This document shows, one piece after another, positions 1-6,988 of a DNA stretch of 64,000 nt. The position numbers and the translations under genes are program-made. The notes beneath the pieces were generated by a model that did no database searches, was not told the origin of the DNA, and saw only the letters and a list, made by a program, of their open reading frames with translations. Within the stretch, counting starts at the first letter, position 1. Every line of letters starts with the position of its first letter. This stretch comes from a virus: IMG/VR virus record IMGVR_UViG_3300009161_000031, positions 37,004 to 101,003 of that record; one strand, 5' to 3'.

Positions 1-2
1 AT

Positions 3-506
3 ATGAAAGATATTACAGATATATACAATTCAGATGCATATGGCAGACTTTTTAATACTGTTGCTGATATATATGAATGTGAATGTGAAGAAGATTTAGT
101 ATGTGTTGCTCATAATATTTACAATGAGAATAGAACTAACCACTATACTATCCAAGATTGGATTCTTAATTTAAGAAGTAAAGAATATGAGCAAGGTATG
201 CAAGCCTTAAGAACTTTAGATGATAAATATTGTTGTCTTGGAGTATTGTGTGATATAACTCCTAACAATGTTTGGTTTGAAGATGGAAATTTAGACCTTA
301 GAAGTAATTATACAAATCAGAGTGGTACCTTGCTAGATAATGATATTCTTCATGATTTAGGTATTGCTGATGTTACTCAAAAGATTCTAGCTGGTCTTAA
401 TGATATGGGTACTTCTTTTGATGATATTGCTGATTGCATTGAGGCTAATTCTTTTGCTTCATTGTTATTTCATGCTCCAGAGTTTAATAAGAAAGGTAGT
501 GAATAA
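3..506 (+). CDS. small phage protein with CCLGVLCD motif
   Basis: A 167-residue soluble protein. Around residues 53-90 it has a tryptophan followed by a short helix and the motif CCLGVLCD. This pattern (W..LRS..Y.QG..LR..D..CCLGVLCD) recurs in many small phage proteins whose role is unknown to me. The ATG lies two bases from the window edge, so the upstream ribosome binding site cannot be seen and the real start could be further left. It is the first gene of a tightly packed seven-gene plus-strand operon, and the next ATG follows its stop by one base. No catalytic motif is visible. Confidence 0.7.
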   Translation: MKDITDIYNSDAYGRLFNTVADIYECECEEDLVCVAHNIYNENRTNHYTIQDWILNLRSKEYEQGMQALRTLDDKYCCLGVLCDITPNNVWFEDGNLDLRSNYTNQSGTLLDNDILHDLGIADVTQKILAGLNDMGTSFDDIADCIEANSFASLLFHAPEFNKKGSE

Positions 507-507
507 T

Positions 508-888
508 ATGAGTGGCGTTACTTATAAGTCAATGGTTATGTTTGAGAATAATTGGGGTGTGTATGGATATCAGTCCCACAACTTGGGAATGTTTACCTGT
601 ATTGAATGTACTCCGAAAAAGAATATAGATTCGTTAGATGTATTTGAGGTAAATTCTGATACCCGTTGGGCTATTGATGATGAAGATACACAAGGGTTAC
701 AAGGATTAGAATGTTATGATTGTGGGGAAGTTTTATGTGTAGCATATGTACCTTATACTAACGAACAAAACTTGCGTTCTAACTTGCCTGATTTAGATTT
801 ATTGAATAAAGCATTTGAGTTATTAGTAGAAGCAAACCAAGCCACTAGTGATTGGACTTATTTAAGCATACCAAAGGAGTTAACATAA
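508..888 (+). CDS. hypothetical protein with two CxxC pairs
   Basis: A 126-residue protein of unknown function. Two cysteine pairs (CIEC near residue 29, CYDCG near residue 71) could bind one zinc ion, which suggests a small zinc-finger-like fold. The start at 508 is preferred because AAAGG lies upstream and because the in-frame sequence further left overlaps the previous gene in another frame. Its TAA stop shares its last A with the next ATG (TAATG), so translation is probably coupled. Confidence 0.7.
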   Translation: MSGVTYKSMVMFENNWGVYGYQSHNLGMFTCIECTPKKNIDSLDVFEVNSDTRWAIDDEDTQGLQGLECYDCGEVLCVAYVPYTNEQNLRSNLPDLDLLNKAFELLVEANQATSDWTYLSIPKELT

Positions 889-1040
889 TGGGTGACGATT
901 GGATTTGGACTAGTTATCCAGAAACTATGACGTTAGAAGAATATCGTAAGAATAGAGATAAAGTTGAGCCTAAGAACTCTGAGTTTGTTTCGGCATTGTT
1001 TCCTATTGAGGCTACACTTAAAGAAATGGGAGAAAAATGA
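888..1040 (+). CDS. small acidic hypothetical protein
   Basis: A 50-residue protein beginning MGDDWIW, with a good Shine-Dalgarno (AAAGGAG) placed inside the end of the preceding gene. The start shares a base with the upstream stop and the end overlaps the next gene by four bases (ATGA). No family was recognised. Its position in a tightly coupled operon is the main support that it is real. Confidence 0.65.
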   Translation: MGDDWIWTSYPETMTLEEYRKNRDKVEPKNSEFVSALFPIEATLKEMGEK

Positions 1041-1402
1041 GTAATGGTAATGTAGTTATTGTCCAGCCTAAGATTGATGATGAGCATATAGATAGTTATT
1101 GGTATGATGGTTTAATTGCTCATACTATTGATTATGAATTATATGCTCGTGGTGAGATTAAGATTATGATGGTAGATGAAGATGGTAATTATGTGGGTAT
1201 GTATGATGGTAAGGCTAGAGATAATTATCGTAAACCATTGAATGACAATGACTTGAAGAAAGTCTATGCTTGTGAGGGTGGCTATATTACTGATAATAAT
1301 AACTGGTTTGAAATCAATATAATCAATGAACCAGACTTTGGGGTTATTGTTGATACCTATGATGAGGGTATCGAACGTCTAATAGAAATGAGTGGTAAGT
1401 AA
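1037..1402 (+). CDS. hypothetical protein
   Basis: A 121-residue acidic soluble protein without a recognisable domain. The sequence is rich in Asp, Asn and Tyr and looks like a compact beta-rich fold. It overlaps its neighbours by four bases upstream and by one base downstream, so it is translated within the same messenger. A Shine-Dalgarno-like AAATGGGAGAAA precedes the ATG. Function unknown. Confidence 0.7.
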   Translation: MSNGNVVIVQPKIDDEHIDSYWYDGLIAHTIDYELYARGEIKIMMVDEDGNYVGMYDGKARDNYRKPLNDNDLKKVYACEGGYITDNNNWFEINIINEPDFGVIVDTYDEGIERLIEMSGK

Positions 1403-1653
1403 TGAGTATATTTAATAATGACACATATGTGATATTTAAAGATTCAATCCTTGACGAACTTTTTGAGGAGACTAATGGCTCTGTTCATATTGTTTGGTAT
1501 GGTGGTAATATGTTTAATGTTTTTATAGACAATGTTGAGATTGACGTATTTACCTATGGTGGAGTTCCTGAGATTACTTTCGATATTGCCTATGCTTTAT
1601 GTCAAGATCATTTTGATGAAATAAAGCAAGAATGGAACAGTGAAAATGAGTGA
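1402..1653 (+). CDS. hypothetical protein
   Basis: An 83-residue acidic protein with alternating hydrophobic residues suggesting beta strands (VHIVWYGG, VFIDNVEIDVFTYG). No family recognised. The start overlaps the previous stop (TAATG) and the end overlaps the next gene by eight bases, with the string ATGAGTGA carrying both signals. The same ATGAGTGA overlap recurs at 19248-19255 and, with GTG in place of ATG, at 21738-21745. Confidence 0.7.
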   Translation: MSIFNNDTYVIFKDSILDELFEETNGSVHIVWYGGNMFNVFIDNVEIDVFTYGGVPEITFDIAYALCQDHFDEIKQEWNSENE

Positions 1654-1897
1654 GGGCTATTCTCATATCTTATGGCTCGATGCTATTCTCAAAGACTTAT
1701 TGGAGTCAGATGTACAACCAATTCATCCAGATTGGGATAGTAAAGAAAGTTATAAATCTGTTCAGTTAGCGAGAGCAACTTCAGATTTTAGTAATCTATC
1801 AGGCCAAGAAAAGAGAGATATTTTTCTCTTTTTGTGTGGTTGGGTATTAGACAAACATAGCGGGTTAGATTTAGAGGAAAAAGAAAATGATGAGTAA
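1646..1897 (+). CDS. hypothetical protein
   Basis: An 83-residue helical protein starting MSEGYSHILW. An in-frame GTG lies two codons upstream at 1640. The ATG at 1646 is preferred because GGAACAG sits at a better distance and because it gives the ATGAGTGA overlap seen elsewhere in this genome. No domain recognised. The C terminus is highly charged (LEEKENDE). It belongs to the seven-gene left operon. Confidence 0.65.
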   Translation: MSEGYSHILWLDAILKDLLESDVQPIHPDWDSKESYKSVQLARATSDFSNLSGQEKRDIFLFLCGWVLDKHSGLDLEEKENDE

Positions 1898-2207
1898 TCA
1901 CGAAACTAAAGAATCATTGAAGAAACAGTCTGAGTATTCAGATTTATCTAGAGCATTGTTAATGGCTAGGTCTATGGAAGATACAGAAATGGTTGTTGGG
2001 CTACTTAAAGAAGTAGATGTAATTCTAGATTCCAACCCTGTAGATAGACTTATTATGCTTGGGTGTCTAGTTAATCTTTCACATTCGTGTGCTAGTGGAA
2101 TGGCTGCACTTCTTGATATAGAAATTGCGGATATTGTATTAATGGATGCTACTGCTCAATATCATATTGAAGCTGAGACTATGAATAACTTTACAGATGA
2201 GGCTTAG
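1887..2207 (+). CDS. helical hypothetical protein, last gene of left operon
   Basis: A 106-residue mainly helical protein with a hydrophobic central region (residues 45-80) but no clear membrane span. It overlaps the preceding gene by eleven bases. A second ATG directly follows the first, so the start could be 1890. It closes the operon: no plus-strand coding follows except two micropeptide candidates, and the next strong plus-strand terminator is at 3366-3419. Confidence 0.7.
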   Translation: MMSNHETKESLKKQSEYSDLSRALLMARSMEDTEMVVGLLKEVDVILDSNPVDRLIMLGCLVNLSHSCASGMAALLDIEIADIVLMDATAQYHIEAETMNNFTDEA

Positions 2208-2243
2208 TATTTAATGTAAGCAATGTGGTGTTTTAAAGATGTT

Positions 2244-2380
2244 GAAATAGGGCTAGCGGGTTTTTTCCTTTCTGTCGTGATGGGAAACCTGCACTATTTG
2301 TTGTAATAGTGTTTACTAACCAGAGTTGTTTGTTGTCTTACTTTTCTTAAGATAATGGGAAAGGTTTCCCGCCCTATTTC
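2244..2380 (+). ncRNA. candidate structured RNA with closing stem and four hairpins
   Basis: A perfect 10-bp closing stem pairs 2244-2253 (GAAATAGGGC) with 2371-2380. Inside it are four local hairpins: 2256-2263 with 2285-2292; 2292-2298 with 2305-2311; 2333-2340 with 2348-2355; and 2357-2361 with 2366-2370. Together they would form a multi-branched RNA about 137 nt long, followed by a T-rich tract. It begins 37 nt after the left operon ends. It could be an independent small RNA, a processed 3' element of the operon messenger, or a control element for the micropeptides downstream. No known RNA family was recognised. Confidence 0.45.
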
Positions 2381-2642
2381 TACTTTTTATATTCTAAGTA
2401 TATCCATAATCTGTAAACTATATATCGTTAGGATATTAATAAAACTATTTTACAATCATATTGTTATTTTCGGGGGTTTTTAGAGAGTCTAATATCCCTA
2501 TATAGAATAGAATCTAAGGGGTCTAGAAGGCTAGCTGATGGCCTTTGTTATTCGGGCGGGACATTGGGATATCATATCTCCCTAGTAAGAGAATAAGATA
2601 AGAGGCAAGCCAAAAAAGATACCTACCAACAAGGAGAAAAGA

Positions 2643-2708
2643 ATGTTAACGATAATAACAATACTATTCATAATAACCCTAAGCATACTAATAACAAAAG
2701 TTAGTTAA
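2643..2708 (+). CDS. candidate 21-residue membrane micropeptide
   Basis: A short frame with a textbook Shine-Dalgarno (AACAAGGAGAAAAGA before the ATG). The product starts MLTIITILFIITL and is almost entirely hydrophobic, with a Lys near its C terminus, so it could form one membrane span. Such peptides are known as type I toxins, holin-like regulators and phage membrane effectors. Which of these applies, if any, cannot be told. The structured RNA-rich surroundings fit RNA-level control. Confidence 0.45.
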   Translation: MLTIITILFIITLSILITKVS

Positions 2709-2741
2709 AACAAACATAAAGACAGAGAACAAGGTTCCGCT

Positions 2742-2813
2742 ATGATAACGGAACTAATGACGGGGGTCTGCTGTGCCATAATGTGCATTCTATTTGAGAG
2801 TTTTTTGATATAG
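2742..2813 (+). CDS. candidate 23-residue hydrophobic micropeptide
   Basis: A second short hydrophobic frame, beginning MITELMTGVCCAIM and ending in a hydrophobic stretch, 33 nt after the 21-residue peptide. AAGG lies nine bases upstream of the ATG but within a GGTTCCG...CGGAAC hairpin that would mask it. The evidence is weaker than for its neighbour; it may be chance. Confidence 0.25.
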   Translation: MITELMTGVCCAIMCILFESFLI

Positions 2814-3365
2814 AATAGGCTATTTCTAGCTGTTTGTAGATGATATTCGCCTATATATAAAAGAATTTAATATAAAACACTCCCTTATATAACCCTTACT
2901 AGGAGAATATAAGAGTCGTTTAGACCCGCCGGTTATGGGTTTTGTTGGTGTTTGGTTCATATGTATAGTATATCAAGATTATTGTAAAGTTAGAGGTTGA
3001 GTATCTCCCTCCGCAAATATGATATTAAATTATTTTATTTGTGTTTTTGTAGAAAAAGTCAAAATTTGTTCCGCTGGCGTTTTTTACATATAATGTTTCT
3101 TTATAGGTAAGTTGGCGATAATTGTTGGCGGTATTTGTTGTATTCAGTTATTGCCCGCAAATATCCTCAACAATTGTGGCATTCTTTAACTCCATAAATA
3201 AAAAAGAAAAATATCTTTTCATAAATTCGGGACTCTATTGTTTTCCTCTATTCTTAGAGTAATTAAAACAATAAATACTAACCGTTATATCCCCGCAAAT
3301 AGTTTAGACGGGATTTGAAGAATTTATCCTCTAGTCTAAACTCATATATCTACCAGCAAGTAATT

Positions 3366-3419
3366 ACTCCAAGGTTAGACTGTCACTTTTGTGGCAGCCG
3401 AATCTGGAGTATTTTTTTT
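3366..3419 (+). terminator. strong rho-independent terminator
   Basis: A long imperfect stem (ACTCCA ... TGGAGT, with inner CTG.CAC / GTG.CAG pairs and a TTTT loop) is followed directly by ATTTTTTTT. It would end plus-strand transcripts coming from the left operon or from the structured RNA region. Confidence 0.8.
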
Positions 3420-3529
3420 GCCCTCATTTAACGCAGTAAAAAAAAGTTTCTTTTTTCAGTTTTAGAATCAAAAACTCGAGAAAATATAAAGTTTATTTAT
3501 TTCCAAATAGGTAGACGTTAAAATAACCC

Positions 3530-3614
3530 CAACATCTAACACCAGATAAAACGGTCGTTTTTTGCTCCTTCGTCGCAAAAAGGGACGACCGCCTAATGTG
3601 GCTGTCTGATGTTG
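3530..3614. repeat. interrupted inverted repeat
   Basis: CAACATC (3530-3536) pairs with GATGTTG (3608-3614). Inside lies a hairpin with arms CGGTCGT and ACGACCG (3552-3592) and an inner TTTGC/GCAAA stem. Function unknown. It sits between opposing terminators. Confidence 0.5.
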
Positions 3615-3670
3615 ATGTTTGTGTGTGCGGTATTTATTACACATCCCATTTGTTATCGCACCAGAGGAGG

Positions 3671-3711
3671 CTGTTGTTCCAAAACAGCCGCAGGCTGTTT
3701 TGGAACAACAG
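3671..3711. repeat. perfect 19-bp inverted repeat with GCA loop
   Basis: The arms read CTGTTGTTCCAAAACAGCC and its exact complement, separated by GCA. It is followed 22 bases later by the minus-strand terminator. Its design (perfect stem, tiny loop, CCAAAA near the tip) resembles the hairpins of the cassette island 1 kb to the right. Confidence 0.7.
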
Positions 3712-3732
3712 GCCAACAGCTATTAGACAAAA

Positions 3733-3780
3733 AAAAGGGGAGAGGCTGAGGGAACGTGAAACCCCCAACCTCTCCCCTAA
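3733..3780 (-). terminator. rho-independent terminator of the 3787-4547 operon
   Basis: On the minus strand AGGGGAGAGGTTGG pairs with the CCTCTCCCCT arm around a CACG-containing loop and is followed by eight Ts. It lies seven bases after the stop of the last gene. Confidence 0.85.
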
Positions 3781-3786
3781 TCTTAT

Positions 3787-3957
3787 TTAGAAGTTTACGT
3801 CTTTTACGCTAACTCCAACATTTACGAGATTAGTTTCATCATTTAGAATCCCACTCATTTGAGCGGTAACTAAATCTTCCATTTCTCTATCTGTAAGCAT
3901 TTTTCCTTCATCGCATTCCATACCGATTATCATTGTAAATAGTCTTAGTGTTTTCAT
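3787..3957 (-). CDS. 56-residue hypothetical protein
   Basis: A 56-residue protein (MKTLRLFTMIIGMECDEGKM...) whose ATG directly follows the stop codon of the upstream gene. It ends just before a textbook terminator. There is no recognisable domain; the N terminus is hydrophobic and the rest acidic. Its operon position and terminator support it as a real gene. Confidence 0.65.
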   Translation of the reverse strand: MKTLRLFTMIIGMECDEGKMLTDREMEDLVTAQMSGILNDETNLVNVGVSVKDVNF

Positions 3958-4257
3958 TTAGAAGTCCTTTCCAAAGTGTTCATTTATTTTATAGGCTAGG
4001 TATTCTTTATTTCCATTAGCGGGGTGATTCTTTATGCTGTTTTCTAATGATGACTCTTCAGCCAACTTTACTTCAGACTTATTACCGTAAGTCTGAACAT
4101 AAAGTTGATGCCAAGCACTTTCTGCTTCTGATTTGAGAATGTCAATCTCAAACTCTAAGTCTGCTATCTTTCCATCTTTCTTACCTTTACCCATAAGGTA
4201 TCCGGCAAGAACAGAACCCATCATTAGTACTACCTGAAACCAAAATAGATTTCTCAT
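3958..4257 (-). CDS. single-span membrane protein with coiled coil
   Basis: A 99-residue protein. Residues 4-22 (FWFQVVLMMGSVLAGYLMG) form one membrane span, followed by a Lys-rich stop-transfer sequence and a charged helical region (residues 28-60) that could be a coiled coil. It overlaps the upstream gene by four bases and abuts the downstream one. A role in the membrane is likely; one-span proteins with a coiled coil include spanin-like and holin-accessory proteins, but it lies 16 kb from the endolysin and no specific function can be assigned. Confidence 0.65.
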   Translation of the reverse strand: MRNLFWFQVVLMMGSVLAGYLMGKGKKDGKIADLEFEIDILKSEAESAWHQLYVQTYGNKSEVKLAEESSLENSIKNHPANGNKEYLAYKINEHFGKDF

Positions 4258-4547
4258 TGAATAAAATCTCCCGTCAACTCAAACAAACCATCTAGTTTGT
4301 TATTTACAACAATAAGCACTCTCTTTAGTTGAGCATTTTGTTCTTCTAAGTCATAAAGATTATTTAGTTTTTTGTGTATCTCTTCCATAGTTCTTGTTAT
4401 TCTGGCAATCTCAACATCTTTCTCTACAACAGTCATTTCTAAAGAAGTAATCACTTCTGCTAACTCAAAGTTAGAATAGTTCTCTAACTCAAAGATTCTT
4501 GCTTGTCTAACACTACTAGGAATAAATACTTCTTCTCTATTCTCCAT
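4254..4547 (-). CDS. coiled-coil hypothetical protein
   Basis: A 97-residue protein, mostly heptad-patterned helix (residues 20-90) with many Glu, Leu and Ile, so probably an oligomeric coiled coil. It is the first gene of a three-gene minus-strand operon. Its ATG follows AGATAGGAAATAAAA. The leader contains two hairpins, at 4569-4582 and 4588-4611, that might influence expression. No family recognised. Confidence 0.65.
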   Translation of the reverse strand: MENREEVFIPSSVRQARIFELENYSNFELAEVITSLEMTVVEKDVEIARITRTMEEIHKKLNNLYDLEEQNAQLKRVLIVVNNKLDGLFELTGDFIQ

Positions 4548-4796
4548 TTTTATTTCCTATCTATTAGGCCCGATTAGTCGGGGGTAAGGGGTGGAACCGA
4601 TAAGGCCACCCTAGCACACTCTCCCGCTTGTCTCGCATTGGCAAACTAAAAAAGAAAAAACCAAAATTTTGATCCGGGGAATAGTTCTACATAATGTTTT
4701 CGCATAGAGATGTTTGAGATTATTATTGTTGATTATTGTTGCCGTTAGTTATTCGCTTATTTATTCCAGTTTATTGTTGAGATAAGACGAAGAGAT
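4548..4796. other. leader and transition into the GC-rich island
   Basis: No gene is visible. On the minus strand this is the leader of the 3787-4547 operon with hairpins at 4569-4582 (CCCGA/TCGGG) and 4588-4611 (GGGTGG/CCACCC). I found no convincing -35/-10 pair. Base composition changes near here from AT-rich to GC-rich. Confidence 0.5.
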
Positions 4797-4883
4797 GCTG
4801 GCGTGCCAAAATCGCCGGAGGCGATTTTGGCACGCCAGCCCTGAAGCGGACGCGTCAAGGGGAGGGGCCGTCGCCCCTCCCCT
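4797..4883 (-). terminator. tandem hairpins ending cassette 1
   Basis: A perfect stem at 4797-4839 (GCTGGCGTGCCAAAATCGCC, loop GGAG) and a GC stem at 4858-4883 (AGGGGAGGGGC...). They follow the gene at 4965. There is no T-run, as is common in GC-rich actinobacterial terminators. Confidence 0.6.
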
Positions 4884-4964
4884 ATTCGCCGCAGACCTTC
4901 GGTGCCTGCCTTCCCTTCGGGTCGGGGGCTTGTTCCCCTACCCGCTACTAGTAACCATCGCAGG

Positions 4965-5231
4965 CTAGGCTCTCACCCGTACTTGGGCGAAACCCTCGGG
5001 CGAGAAGTCTACGCGGCACTCTCCCGCTTGAACCTCCGCCCAATGCTTGCGAATGGTTGCGGACACCGTAGGCCGGTCGCTTTTGGCGACAGCGCCGAAT
5101 GTCCCCTTGAGGGCTACGCCTTGCTTGGGGGTAACCTTCGCAAGAGTCTCAAGAAGTTCTACAATAAGAACCTTCTTACGACCTCGTGGGGAAACCTGTA
5201 CGGAATCCGCTGAAATGAACTCATCGTTCAT
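4965..5231 (-). CDS. 88-residue paralog family protein, copy 1
   Basis: An 88-residue basic protein, one of three full-length paralogs in the island (others at 6039 and 7659). Shared blocks are VQVSPRGRKK, LKGTFG, VAKSDRPTV, ATIRKHW and FSPEG.AQVR. The basic SPRGRKK near the N terminus and the repeated beta/helix pattern suggest a nucleic-acid or protein-binding role, but no named family was recognised. The ATG at 5231 is chosen because GGGAGGTGATT lies just upstream and the paralogs start at the same residue; an in-frame GTG at 5243 overlaps that ribosome binding site. It is a single-gene unit with its own promoter at 5314-5342. Confidence 0.75.
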   Translation of the reverse strand: MNDEFISADSVQVSPRGRKKVLIVELLETLAKVTPKQGVALKGTFGAVAKSDRPTVSATIRKHWAEVQAGECRVDFSPEGFAQVRVRA

Positions 5232-5313
5232 TTGTCTAATCACCTCCCGTCTTGAGCCGTTGCTCTTAGTGTTTCGAAGAATCCGAACTTTACCGGATTA
5301 CCTGACAAAGAAC

Positions 5314-5342
5314 AGACTACCGGCCTAGAGCTATTGAGTCCA
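5314..5342 (-). promoter_or_regulatory. promoter of 4965-5231
   Basis: Minus strand TGGACT, 17-nt spacer, TAGTCT. The leader to the ATG is about 75 nt, longer than in other cassettes. Confidence 0.65.
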
Positions 5343-5417
5343 CTTCTGCTCATTCTTTTATTTTTATTCTCAATAACTAACCTACTAAAAAAGCCTCATT
5401 ATTTGACACCACTAGAT

Positions 5418-5493
5418 GCTGTCGTGCCAGGATCGCCTGCGGCGATTTTGGCACGACAGCCCACTCCGTAGCCTCGGGGGTTTCCCCCCGAGG
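5418..5493 (-). terminator. tandem hairpins ending cassette 2
   Basis: Stem 5418-5460 (GCTGTCGTGCCA...), in which two positions differ so that G-U pairs form only in plus-strand RNA, and stem 5472-5493 (CCTCGGGGG/CCCCCGAGG). Confidence 0.6.
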
Positions 5494-5504
5494 ATTTGCG
5501 GAAC

Positions 5505-5714
5505 TTAGACGTACTGCTTCTCACATAGGCAGCATTTGTCGTTGTAGTAAAAATCTGATTCCTTGCGCTGTTTGATGGTCTGCCTGCGAACGATTAGGGG
5601 TATGTAACTACCGCCTTTGGCTCGGGGGTCATTGTGAAAACAGTCGTGACAGACTAAGCCGTTACCGCCTAGGCGATGAACAAAATAACAGCCTTTGAGT
5701 TTTGGAGAAGTCAT
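5505..5714 (-). CDS. Cys/His-rich small protein
   Basis: A 69-residue basic protein with CHDCFH (residues 22-27) and CCLCEKQ (residues 61-67), plus another Cys and His near the N terminus. The two Cys pairs about 40 residues apart could bind zinc. The region between carries a basic patch (RRQTIKQRK), consistent with nucleic-acid binding, but this is inference. It is a single-gene cassette with its own promoter (5754-5782) and tandem hairpins downstream. Confidence 0.65.
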   Translation of the reverse strand: MTSPKLKGCYFVHRLGGNGLVCHDCFHNDPRAKGGSYIPLIVRRQTIKQRKESDFYYNDKCCLCEKQYV

Positions 5715-5753
5715 TATGAGCCTTTCGGACTAGGGGACTTGATTACATACTGA

Positions 5754-5782
5754 AATCTACTAGCTAACGGCCTGCGAGTCAA
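5754..5782 (-). promoter_or_regulatory. promoter of 5505-5714
   Basis: Minus strand TTGACT, 17-nt spacer (CGCAGGCCGTTAGCTAG), TAGATT. The spacer is nearly identical to those of cassettes at 6578, 7087, 8196 and 8850. Confidence 0.8.
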
Positions 5783-5832
5783 GCCTTAGCGAGTATTTAT
5801 TCTATTTATTTATTTATCTAACCCCAAGCAAT

Positions 5833-5958
5833 GCTGGCGCTCCAAATCGCCGGAGGCGATTTGGAGCGCCAGCCCCGAGCGCGACAAGGCCCGCTCTGAG
5901 GGGGCAGAGCGGGCCTTGAGCTAGAGTAATTCGGGGGAGAGGTTCGCACCTCTCCCCC
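5833..5958 (-). terminator. three hairpins ending cassette 3
   Basis: Perfect stem 5833-5873 (GCTGGCGCTCCAAATCGCC, loop GGAG), stem 5886-5917 (AAGGCCCGCTCTG/CAGAGCGGGCCTT) and stem 5933-5958 (GGGGGAGAGG/CCTCTCCCCC). Confidence 0.65.
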
Positions 5959-6038
5959 TACGGCTGCGGCTATCGGGATTGCCGCTGGCACCTCGCACCC
6001 CGTAGCAAGCGGGGGGCGCTACTGATACGATTCATCCG

Positions 6039-6305
6039 CTAGCGGATACGCACCTGCGCGTATCCCTCCGGTGAGAAATCAATACGGCATTCGCCGCTTT
6101 GTATAACGCACCAGTGCTTCCGAATCGTTGCTGCTACCGTCGGGCGGTCACTCTTGGCGACTACTCCAAAGGTTCCCTTAAGCGCAACACCCTGCTCGGG
6201 TGTGACGTTCGAGAGAGTGTCAAGCAAATCCTGAATAAGAATTTTCTTGCGCCCTCGCGGGGATACCTGTACGGCATCAGCAGGTAGAAATTCATCTGCT
6301 GGCAT
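6039..6305 (-). CDS. 88-residue paralog family protein, copy 2
   Basis: The second 88-residue paralog of the gene at 4965, sharing the blocks VQVSPRGRKK, LKGTFG, AKSDRPTVAATIRKHW and FSPEGYAQVRIR. The ATG at 6305 has GAGGTGATTATT upstream and aligns with the paralogs; the in-frame extension upstream is not needed. Differences concentrate in the first ten residues and in the middle helix. Function unknown. It has its own promoter at 6381-6409 and three hairpins after it. Confidence 0.75.
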   Translation of the reverse strand: MPADEFLPADAVQVSPRGRKKILIQDLLDTLSNVTPEQGVALKGTFGVVAKSDRPTVAATIRKHWCVIQSGECRIDFSPEGYAQVRIR

Positions 6306-6380
6306 AATAATCACCTCGATTCTTGGGCCGTTGCCCGATAGTTACGATGGGAACCTTGCCGTTCCCTGCTGACAAAGACC

Positions 6381-6409
6381 AAACTAATCGCGATGCCGTT
6401 CCCAGTCAA
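6381..6409 (-). promoter_or_regulatory. promoter of 6039-6305
   Basis: Minus strand TTGACT, 17-nt spacer (GGGAACGGCATCGCGAT), TAGTTT. Confidence 0.75.
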
Positions 6410-6490
6410 TTTCTGTACGTCATTATTACCTCAAGAAACTTATCATTTGCGCACATTCCATAAAATGTAAATACCGCTACGACTTGACAC

Positions 6491-6575
6491 GGGCGTGCCT
6501 TTTTGCGAGAGCAAAAAGGCACGCCCGCCCTGAGCAACCGGCATCAGGGCGAGCGTACGGCCTTTGGAGGCTCGC
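6491..6575 (-). terminator. hairpins ending cassette 4
   Basis: Perfect stem 6491-6526 (GGGCGTGCCTTTTTGC / GCAAAAAGGCACGCCC) and a weaker GCGAGC/GCTCGC stem at 6549-6575, just after the stop at 6578. Confidence 0.6.
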
Positions 6576-6577
6576 TG

Positions 6578-6868
6578 TTAGGCGAAATCCTCGGGGGTGA
6601 TGGAGTCCCAATCCATTGCGTCTACGACTTCCTCGGGGCTAATCCCGAGGAGTTCGGTCACCTCTAGGTGACTAACGCCTAAATCTAGCGCTCGGGCGAT
6701 AATGGCGGGGCCGAGAGCGTCAAAGGCGCGTGACATAAGAAGCACACCCGTTATGGCGTGACGGATAGAGTCGGGGTCGCCATTGACGACCAACTCGTGA
6801 AGGTTAAACATTGCCTGTACGCTTACCTCTAGCGTTTCTGTTAGTAGATTACGCTCTTGCTCGTTCAT
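6578..6868 (-). CDS. acidic helical hypothetical protein
   Basis: A 96-residue acidic helical protein. The middle (residues 30-75) is hydrophobic but not a membrane span, and residues 65-84 (LEVTELLGISPEEVVDAM) resemble a helix-turn-helix-like or short helical bundle segment; this is weak. No family recognised. It is a single-gene cassette with its own promoter (6910-6938). Its GC-rich codon use matches the island and differs from the structural genes. Confidence 0.65.
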   Translation of the reverse strand: MNEQERNLLTETLEVSVQAMFNLHELVVNGDPDSIRHAITGVLLMSRAFDALGPAIIARALDLGVSHLEVTELLGISPEEVVDAMDWDSITPEDFA

Positions 6869-6909
6869 TCGGTGGAGCCTCTCTGTTAGGTGACTTGCTT
6901 ACAAAAGAG

Positions 6910-6938
6910 AAACTACTAGCTATTGGCCTGCGAGTCAA
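6910..6938 (-). promoter_or_regulatory. promoter of 6578-6868
   Basis: Minus strand TTGACT, 17-nt spacer (CGCAGGCCAATAGCTAG), TAGTTT. Confidence 0.8.
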
Positions 6939-6988
6939 GTCGGAGCGGGGATTTATTCTATTTTATTTACAATGCCAAGCCAAGAGAT

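Larger units (their letters stand above)
2208..3786. other. 1.6 kb gene-poor region rich in RNA structure
   Basis: This AT-rich stretch has no open frame of ordinary size on either strand. It holds a multi-hairpin element at 2244-2380, two candidate micropeptides at 2643 and 2742, three copies of CCGCAAATA (3011, 3155, 3293; spacing about 140), a long stem at 3301-3342, a plus-strand terminator at 3366-3419, an interrupted stem at 3530-3614, a perfect palindrome at 3671-3711 and a minus-strand terminator at 3733-3780. I see no clear consensus promoter inside it. Confidence 0.6.

Noticed and set aside
3468-3790. Small frames over the palindrome at 3671
   Set aside because: They read the perfect inverted repeat itself and lie between terminators.
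5418-5460. Transposon-like inverted repeats (MITE) for the GCTGGCGCTCC hairpins
   Set aside because: No flanking target duplications were seen and each lies at a fixed place behind a gene, which fits terminators better.
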